A DNA stretch of 34,994 nt from Defluviitaleaceae bacterium (GTDB lineage Bacteria; Bacillota; Clostridia; Lachnospirales; WQUN01), in assembly GCA_009786685.1 (NCBI GenBank), contig WQRQ01000017.1, forward strand, positions 1 through 34,994. Reading direction: 5' to 3'. Made by a program: the position numbers and the translations under genes. The notes beneath the pieces were generated by a model. It had not been told where the DNA came from. It saw only the letters and a list, made by a program, of their open reading frames with translations, and searched no databases. This document shows positions 29,298 through 34,994 of the stretch, in pieces (positions within the stretch are counted from its first letter, which is position 1; each line of letters opens with the position of its first letter).

Positions 29298-30707
29298 ATG
29301 AGCGGTTACAATAAAACCATTTACAAATTAGGAAATGAATCAATTGATTTTTCCATTTATGAAGAAGCTAAAAAATATGCTATTGATTATGTAAAAAATA
29401 TTGATTCAAGAAATGTTTACCCTACTGACAAAGCCATTGATAATTTAACGATATTTTTTGAAGATATGCCTGAAAGTGGTGCAGAAACTTTTGAGATATT
29501 AAGAATGCTCAATGATTACGGTTCTCCTGCTACTGTTGCACAAACTGGCGGTAGATACTTTGGACTTGTAAACGGCGGAGCGATTCCTGCCGCACTTGCG
29601 GCAAAATGGATTGCAGACGTGTGGGACCAAAATGCTGTTTTGAATGTTACATCGCCCATCGCTTCAGCATTGGAAGATGTATGTGAAAAATGGATTGTTA
29701 ATCTTTTAAAACTTCCACAAGGTACAGCCGTCGGATTTGTCGGGGGCAGTTCTGCTGCCACGCTTTGTGGCATTACCGCCGCAAGGAATTATTTGTTAAA
29801 GAAAAAGGGTTATGATGTCGCTAAAAAGGGGATTTTTAATGCACCGCCGATTAGAGTTGTTTTAAGCGAAGAAGCCCATTCTACTGTTTTTAAGGCTCTT
29901 TCAATACTGGGATTGGGTTCTGAGAGAGTTGAAATGGTAAAATCGGACAGTCAAGGACGGATAGACCACTCACAAATCCCTGCTCTTGATGATAATACTT
30001 TGCTAATATTGCAAGCAGGAAATGTTAATACAGGCGCATTTGATAACTTTGATTTGCTATGTAAAGAAGCTAATGCAAAGGGCGCATGGGTTCATGTTGA
30101 TGGGGCATTTGGATTATGGGCAAGAGTGTCAGACGAGTTTGGCCATCTAACAAAATCGCTTTCTTTGGCAGATTCATGGTCTGTAGATGCACATAAAACC
30201 TTAAATGTTCCTTATGACTGCGGAATCATTCTGTGTCGCAATCGTACTGCATTAACAGACGCATTGCATATGGAAGGCTCATATATAATTTACAGCGAAA
30301 AACGTGACGGTATGCTTTACACAATGGAAATGTCCAGACGTGCAAGAAGTGTGGAACTTTGGGCAACCTTAAAATCATTGGGCAAAAATGGCGTTAAGGC
30401 ACTTGTTGAAAACCTTTGCGAAAAGGCGAGATATTTTGCTGATAGATTAAAAGATAATGGCTTTGAGGTATTGAATGATGTTTGCTTTAACCAAGTGAAC
30501 GTATACGTTGGGGATGATACAGCTACACAAAATATCTTGTCAGCCATACAACATTCTGGTGTGTGTTGGTGCGGTGGAGCAAGCAGATTTGGAAAGCCAT
30601 TTATAAGGATAAGTGTTTGTTCGTATAAAACTACTTATGAGGATATTGATATGTCCGTCAAGGCGTTTGTTAATGCGAAAAACATCATATGTAGAATCAT
30701 TGTATAA
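29298..30707 (+). CDS. PLP-dependent group II decarboxylase family protein
   Basis: A 469-aa pyridoxal-phosphate enzyme of the glutamate/tyrosine/aromatic-amino-acid decarboxylase type. GFVGGSSAATLCGITAARN binds the phosphate, HVDGAFGLWA is the Asp/Ala cofactor site, and DAHKTLNVPYDCG holds the Schiff-base Lys300. The amino acid used is not clear from sequence; a deaminating or aldolase-like relative is possible. ATG at 29298 with GAGGGGAG upstream is better than the track ATG at 29283, which is inside the palindrome. Codon use is AT-richer than in neighbours, hinting at transfer. Confidence 0.88.
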   Translation: MSGYNKTIYKLGNESIDFSIYEEAKKYAIDYVKNIDSRNVYPTDKAIDNLTIFFEDMPESGAETFEILRMLNDYGSPATVAQTGGRYFGLVNGGAIPAALAAKWIADVWDQNAVLNVTSPIASALEDVCEKWIVNLLKLPQGTAVGFVGGSSAATLCGITAARNYLLKKKGYDVAKKGIFNAPPIRVVLSEEAHSTVFKALSILGLGSERVEMVKSDSQGRIDHSQIPALDDNTLLILQAGNVNTGAFDNFDLLCKEANAKGAWVHVDGAFGLWARVSDEFGHLTKSLSLADSWSVDAHKTLNVPYDCGIILCRNRTALTDALHMEGSYIIYSEKRDGMLYTMEMSRRARSVELWATLKSLGKNGVKALVENLCEKARYFADRLKDNGFEVLNDVCFNQVNVYVGDDTATQNILSAIQHSGVCWCGGASRFGKPFIRISVCSYKTTYEDIDMSVKAFVNAKNIICRIIV

Positions 30708-30733
30708 CAAAGCAAGTATGCAAAAATACCGTT

Positions 30734-30774
30734 AAGTCCTTATGGTTGTAATTATGCCACGAGGCTTTTTTATT
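30734..30774 (+). terminator. Possible terminator of the decarboxylase
   Basis: AAG-T-CCT...AGGCTT with an inner GG/CC pair, followed by TTTTTATTT. The stem is short and bulged. Confidence 0.38.
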
Positions 30775-30799
30775 TGCCCGTTGTTTTTTATGAAAAAAC

Positions 30800-30828
30800 G
30801 CGACAAAAGCCCCAACATAGTGTATACT
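30800..30828 (+). promoter_or_regulatory. Candidate xylanase promoter
   Basis: GCGACA and TATACT with a 17-base spacer, about 30 bases upstream of the first xylanase ATG. Confidence 0.45.
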
Positions 30829-30858
30829 TTGCATAAAAAAATTTATGGGGGTTAACGG

Positions 30859-32772
30859 ATGTTTAAGAGATTATTTATTGCCGCAATTTTGTTGAGTGTC
30901 GCGCTGGTTTTTTCTGCGTGTGCAGACAACAATGAAGAAACACCGCAACAAGAACAAACACAGGAAGACCGGACGGAACGGGAAGACGCTACACCGGTAG
31001 TAACCGAGCCTACACCCGCACCCGAGCCAACACCGCAACCTACGCCGGAGCCTACACCCGAGCCGCAAATCGAAGGCACGCTCCTATGGGCGATTGACTT
31101 TGATACGGATGATTTTCCGGGGTTTGGTGGTGCGCAGGTAGAGGCCGAGCGCGTTACGGATTTTGGGCGCGACGACGACTACTCACTTAGGCTTACTAAT
31201 GTCACGGGGGATTATACCAGTGGTAATGGTAACTTCTTCCGATTTAACCTTCCCGAGACTATTGTGCAGGGTGGTACTTATATTGTTTCGTGGTGGGTTT
31301 ATATCCCTAGCGACCGAAACCACGGCAAAACAACCATCCCCGGCAGTGGGCTAAACTTTGACGGGATTTTTGGGTCGGGTGCTCACCAGCCCACAAATGC
31401 TTGGGATTTGAATACCACTACGCGCATGGATTCTTGGGTGCATTTTCAGCAGGAGTTTACGCTCGACCATCATTCCGGTGACGTTAACGCGATTATCTTC
31501 CGATTTCGTGTAAACGAGCCTGAGCGCGTACCCACCGTTTGGTACATCGACAATATCCGCGTTTTCGAGCTTGGTATAGAAGAGCATGTCATTCCCGAGT
31601 GGGACACCGACCTGCCATCACTCGCCGCACGCTGGGCGGATTATTTCTACTTTGGCAACATTCTTGAGCCTGCAATCATCCGCGACAATCCTCGCGGTGT
31701 AATAGAAATGTTTCTGCACCACTACAACTCCGTCACCGCAGAAAACGCCATGAAGGTAGACGCCATCTCAGGTGGCCGTACCCAGGCCACACGTCCTTCA
31801 GGCCTTACCCTCGGCGGCGCACGCGCCATGGTTAACTTTGCGGAGCAAAACAACCTTTACATGGTAGGCCACACCCTTGTATGGCATTCTCAGTCCGCAC
31901 CGTGGCTATATCGCAACGCTGCCACAGGCGAATATCTAACCCGCGCAGAAGCCAAAGAAAACATGCGCTGGTTTATCGAGCAATACGCGGGCTACTTTGG
32001 TGACCGCATACATGCATGGGACGTCACAAACGAGGTGTTCACAAACGGCGGCGGCGGAAACCGCGCAGCAGAAAGCCCCGAGGGCAGCCCCGTATACGAC
32101 GTAGGCACATGGCAACGCTCACTCCGAAACTACGTACCCTGGTACAACGCCTTCGCAAACGGCGCGGACTTCGAAGCGGGCGAGCGTGCATATGACTACA
32201 TTTACTATGCCTTTGTATTTGCCCGTCGCTACGCGCCTTCTGCCCTTCTTATCTACAACGATTTTAACGAAGAATTCCCGCACAAGCGCAACGCGATGGC
32301 AAACATGACAGAAGAACTCAACGAACGCTGGCACAACGACGCAACAAACAACCCTGCCTACGGCAATCCCAACCATCCCGACTACGGTCGCCTTCTGATA
32401 GAAGCAATAGGAATGCAAGCCCATTACAACAGCGGCACAAACATGGATAATGTACGTGCGTCAATAGAACGCTTTTCCCAAACAGGCGCACGCATTCACG
32501 TCACAGAACTCGACATCCACTTCTCCGGCCACGTTAACCCCGACGGCAGCATGACACCCGCCATCCAAGAACGTCAGGCCACCATGTTTGCACAACTATT
32601 CCAATGGTATCGCGAATTCTCCGACTACATCGACCGCGTAACCATCTGGGGACGCGACGACAGCACTAGCTGGAGAAGTACTAATGCACCAACTCACTTC
32701 GACCGCCTTTACCGCCCCAAAGCTGCTTTCTGGGCTATTTACGACCCTGATGGGTGGAGGGATAGGATATAG
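30859..32772 (+). CDS. GH10 endo-1,4-beta-xylanase lipoprotein 1
   Basis: A 637-aa secreted enzyme. The signal peptide MFKRLFIAAILLSVALVFSAC ends in a lipobox, so it is anchored on the outer face of the membrane. A Thr/Pro-rich linker (TPAPEPTPQPTPEPTPEP) leads to a beta-sandwich carbohydrate-binding module (about 73-235, CBM22/CBM4_9-like, ending VWYIDNIRVFELG). The GH10 barrel (about 245-635) follows, with GHTLVWHSQSAPWL, acid/base Glu392 in WDVTNEVF and nucleophile Glu550 in HVTELDIHF. GGGGG precedes the ATG. It cuts internal xylan bonds. The catalytic half is strongly C-rich in codons compared with the N-terminal half. Confidence 0.96.
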   Translation: MFKRLFIAAILLSVALVFSACADNNEETPQQEQTQEDRTEREDATPVVTEPTPAPEPTPQPTPEPTPEPQIEGTLLWAIDFDTDDFPGFGGAQVEAERVTDFGRDDDYSLRLTNVTGDYTSGNGNFFRFNLPETIVQGGTYIVSWWVYIPSDRNHGKTTIPGSGLNFDGIFGSGAHQPTNAWDLNTTTRMDSWVHFQQEFTLDHHSGDVNAIIFRFRVNEPERVPTVWYIDNIRVFELGIEEHVIPEWDTDLPSLAARWADYFYFGNILEPAIIRDNPRGVIEMFLHHYNSVTAENAMKVDAISGGRTQATRPSGLTLGGARAMVNFAEQNNLYMVGHTLVWHSQSAPWLYRNAATGEYLTRAEAKENMRWFIEQYAGYFGDRIHAWDVTNEVFTNGGGGNRAAESPEGSPVYDVGTWQRSLRNYVPWYNAFANGADFEAGERAYDYIYYAFVFARRYAPSALLIYNDFNEEFPHKRNAMANMTEELNERWHNDATNNPAYGNPNHPDYGRLLIEAIGMQAHYNSGTNMDNVRASIERFSQTGARIHVTELDIHFSGHVNPDGSMTPAIQERQATMFAQLFQWYREFSDYIDRVTIWGRDDSTSWRSTNAPTHFDRLYRPKAAFWAIYDPDGWRDRI

Positions 32773-32795
32773 TTTTAGGTCAAAACCGTAGGACC

Positions 32796-32838
32796 TTGGG
32801 ACGCTGTCCCAAACCCTGCAAGGGGGCATTGCCCCCTT
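32796..32838. repeat. Two GC-rich hairpins between the xylanases
   Basis: TTGGGAC-GCT-GTCCCAA and AAGGGGGC-ATT-GCCCCCTT are perfect hairpins in the 93-base gap. No T-run follows, so they are not simple terminators; they may limit read-through or stabilise the xylanase 1 mRNA. They resemble the cluster at 14514-14603. Confidence 0.62.
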
Positions 32839-32865
32839 GACCCCTAACATTTGGAGGATGATTAC

Positions 32866-34752
32866 ATGTACAAGAAATTTACAGTGGTTGCGCTTTTTGC
32901 ATTTGTACTTGCGTTTGCTTTTACGGCTTGCGGAGGTCGGGATATTGGTGGGCGGGCGTTTAGTTATGTGCGTGATAGTGCGCCGGCTGCTACGCCCGAG
33001 CCTACGCCTGCACCTATACCTATTTTGCCGCCCGAGCCTGAGGTTATTGATTTTGAGGCTATGTATGTGCCTGCGGCGGGTAGTGTTTCGTTGCGGGTTG
33101 AGACTATGGGCAGCCAGCAGTGGGATGGGGCGCAGGTTCCTATTGCTACTTTGGGGCTGGAGTCAGGTAATGCTTATGAGTTTACTTTTGATATCTTTAC
33201 TGCGGTTACGCAGGACGAGGTTGATATTAGTATTTTGTTGCAAACCAGTGGGCCGCTTTGGAGGCATATAGTGCCTACTCATGTGTTTACGCCCGATTGT
33301 GCCATGGAGTGGCATACGATTACGGGGGTGCTTGACCTTACGGGGGTTGCTTCATTGCCTGATAATATTCAAATTGTTAAAAATGCAAGTGGGCCTAATC
33401 CAAGCTCTAATGCTACGTTTTATATTGATAATTTTACCGTGCGTCATGGCGGTGAGATTATTGCGTTTTTTAACTTTGAGGATGATAGGATTGCGCCGTT
33501 TTTTGATAGTGGACAGGCACTTGTTATGACGGCGGTTGCGGACGCGGACACCGAGCGTGCGCCTACGCCGGAGTGGGATATGACATTGCCGTCGTTGGCG
33601 GCTCGTTGGCAGGATTATTTTATCATTGGTAATATTATTGAGCCGCACCAGATTAGGGACAATACGCGTAATGTATTAGAAATGTTCTTGCACCACTACG
33701 CGGCAGTTACCGCAGAAAACGCCATGAAGGTAGACGCAGTCTCCGGCGGCGGAAACCAACGTACACGCCCTGCAAGCCTTAACCTTACGGGGGCGCGTGC
33801 TGTCGTTGAGTTTGCGGAGCAAAACAACCTTTATATGGTTGGGCATACGTTGGTATGGCATTCGCAGTCTGCGCCTTGGTTGTATCGCGACCCCGGCACA
33901 GACGAATACCTAACCCGTGCCGAGGCCATGGAAAACATGCGTTGGTTTATTGAGCAATACGCGGGCTATTTTGGCGACCGCATTGACGCATGGGATGTAA
34001 CAAACGAGGTGTTTACAAACTCGGGCGGCGCAAACCGTCCTGCGGACAGCCCCGAAGACAGTCCTGTGTATGATATCGGTACATGGCAGCGTGCGCTTCG
34101 TAACTACGTGCCGTGGTATCATGCGTTTGCAAACGGCGCGGATTTTGACGCGGGCGAGCGTGGGTATGATTATATCTACTATGCATTTGTGTTTGCGCGT
34201 CGTTACGCGCCTACCGCGCTTCTTATTTACAACGATTTTAATGAAGAAAACCCGCATAAGCGTAATGCAATGGCAAATATGACAGAGCAGTTAAATGAGC
34301 GTTGGCACGCCGATAGTGTTAATAATCCCGCCTACGGCAATCCTGCCCACGCGGATTATGGCAGGCTGCTAATCGAAGTAATCGGAATGCAGGCGCACTA
34401 CAACAGCGGCACAGATATGGAGCATATCCGTATGGCAATCGAGCGTTTTGTGCAAACGGGTGCGCGGATTCATGTTACGGAGTTGGATATTCACTTCCGT
34501 GGGCGTATGCACGCGCCGTTTACCATGACGGATATGGGCGCAATGCAACAGGCCGAAATGTTTAGCCAGCTATTCCAATGGTATTATGAATTCTCCGACT
34601 ATATAGACCGTATTTCCATCTGGGGACGCGAAGACGCAAGTAGCTGGCGCGGCGACGCAGGTGCTACGCACTTCGACCGTTTTTACCGCCCCAAGCCTGC
34701 ATTTTGGGCAATTTACGACCCCTGGGGTTGGCGCGACAGGGTTGGTGGGTAA
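32866..34752 (+). CDS. GH10 endo-1,4-beta-xylanase lipoprotein 2
   Basis: A 628-aa paralogue of xylanase 1. The signal MYKKFTVVALFAFVLAFAFTAC ends in a lipobox. A Pro-rich linker (ATPEPTPAPIPILPPEPE) and a different beta-sandwich module (about 65-215, CBM-like, with ATFYIDNFTVR) precede the GH10 barrel. Catalytic residues are Glu381 in WDVTNEVF and Glu539 in HVTELDIHF. The barrel is very similar to that of xylanase 1, while the binding modules differ. GGAGGATGATTAC precedes ATG 32866, preferred to the track start at 32851. Confidence 0.96.
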   Translation: MYKKFTVVALFAFVLAFAFTACGGRDIGGRAFSYVRDSAPAATPEPTPAPIPILPPEPEVIDFEAMYVPAAGSVSLRVETMGSQQWDGAQVPIATLGLESGNAYEFTFDIFTAVTQDEVDISILLQTSGPLWRHIVPTHVFTPDCAMEWHTITGVLDLTGVASLPDNIQIVKNASGPNPSSNATFYIDNFTVRHGGEIIAFFNFEDDRIAPFFDSGQALVMTAVADADTERAPTPEWDMTLPSLAARWQDYFIIGNIIEPHQIRDNTRNVLEMFLHHYAAVTAENAMKVDAVSGGGNQRTRPASLNLTGARAVVEFAEQNNLYMVGHTLVWHSQSAPWLYRDPGTDEYLTRAEAMENMRWFIEQYAGYFGDRIDAWDVTNEVFTNSGGANRPADSPEDSPVYDIGTWQRALRNYVPWYHAFANGADFDAGERGYDYIYYAFVFARRYAPTALLIYNDFNEENPHKRNAMANMTEQLNERWHADSVNNPAYGNPAHADYGRLLIEVIGMQAHYNSGTDMEHIRMAIERFVQTGARIHVTELDIHFRGRMHAPFTMTDMGAMQQAEMFSQLFQWYYEFSDYIDRISIWGREDASSWRGDAGATHFDRFYRPKPAFWAIYDPWGWRDRVGG

Positions 34753-34753
34753 T

Positions 34754-34993
34754 ATGGCACGCTCAGTATCGGGCTACAACGAAGAAGCCCGCATAAGCCG
34801 CGAACACGCCATGAAATATGTACAAATATGGCAGTTTGAACTTACAAAAATAGGCACGGCACTCACCGCCGACCTAACAGGAAAAAAAATAACCAAAGCC
34901 GTATACGACATGCGCAAAGCAGAGCTCGTAAAATCCACCGAAGACCTAAACAAGTGCATAAAGGCACTAAATGCACAACATGCAAAGATGTGA
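34754..34993 (+). CDS. Unknown 79-aa helical protein
   Basis: A complete small ORF two bases after the xylanase 2 stop: MARSVSGYNEEARISREHAM at the start, KYVQIWQFELTKIGTALTADLTGKKITKAVYDMRKAELVKSTEDLNKCIKAL in the middle. It looks like a helical hairpin or coiled coil without a signal peptide. GGTTGGTGGG is a weak SD, so it may be translated by coupling to the xylanase. No family is recognised, and the link with xylan use may be accidental. Confidence 0.6.
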   Translation: MARSVSGYNEEARISREHAMKYVQIWQFELTKIGTALTADLTGKKITKAVYDMRKAELVKSTEDLNKCIKALNAQHAKM

Positions 34994-34994
34994 T

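Noticed and set aside
32837-33271. 144-aa ORF overlapping the start of xylanase 2
   Set aside because: Leu/Arg-rich shadow frame; the xylanase frame has a signal peptide and a good SD.
1-34994. CRISPR arrays, tRNA and rRNA genes, integrase/att sites, complete insertion sequences
   Set aside because: Looked for by eye; no regularly spaced repeats, tRNA-like cloverleaf with a CCA end, rRNA segments, or transposase or integrase motifs were seen.

Overview
The window reads as a chromosomal segment of a spore-forming, anaerobic Firmicute, most likely a member of the Clostridia. The evidence is MutS2, a SPOCS/LysM spore-type protein, Veg, FtsY, strong AGGAGG ribosome sites, sigma-A-like promoters and one sigma-E-like promoter. 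Two GH10 xylanase lipoproteins point to a plant-fibre habitat such as a gut or decaying plant matter. I cannot name the genus from sequence alone.

Layout. (1) 1-2440: 3' part of mutS2, then a tiny type I toxin gene (holin-like, 33 aa) with its own promoter, a Shine-Dalgarno hairpin, a terminator and a facing antisense promoter. (2) 2446-5471, minus strand: a SPOCS/LysM protein whose 3' end overlaps a possible truA remnant, then veg, a thiamine-binding (MTH1187-type) protein and a Uma2 nuclease-like protein. (3) 5472-8893, minus strand: a tightly packed run of DUF58, MoxR ATPase, P-loop kinase, glyoxalase-fold protein and MazG-like pyrophosphohydrolase. (4) 9003-13506: accessory block with a RelE/ParE toxin-antitoxin pair, a PAT-like acetyltransferase, a two-gene operon ending in a retropepsin-like aspartic protease, and a three-gene operon of membrane, zinc-ribbon and TPR-like proteins. 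Related stem-loops flank the acetyltransferase/protease segment. (5) 13586-16540: ftsY (minus), then ddl and murI (plus), which supply and assemble D-amino acids for peptidoglycan. (6) 16583-21241, plus strand: an SsuABC/TauABC/THI5-type ABC importer, a THUMP-domain rRNA methyltransferase, and a DUF4430 lipoprotein overlapping an ECF transporter S component. (7) 21230-23721: a possible short RNA, a GT8 glycosyltransferase (minus) with a long structured leader and a 24-aa ORF, and an unknown protein that may start at AUC. (8) 23740-27805: a DUF4129-like membrane protein, argS (minus), a small membrane protein, a small unknown protein and a HAD phosphatase. (9) 27806-29284: gene-poor, repeat-bearing DNA around a second acetyltransferase. 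(10) 29298-34993: a PLP-dependent group II decarboxylase, two tandem GH10 xylanases and a small unknown protein.

How it fits together. Cell-envelope functions recur (Ddl, MurI, FtsY, SPOCS/LysM, MoxR/DUF58, DUF4129, GT8), alongside import (ABC and ECF systems) and extracellular xylan breakdown. The least explained parts are the type I toxin locus, the retropepsin operon, the zinc-ribbon/TPR membrane operon and the GT8 leader. Everything was read by eye from the sequence and the ORF track; no database or folding program was run.
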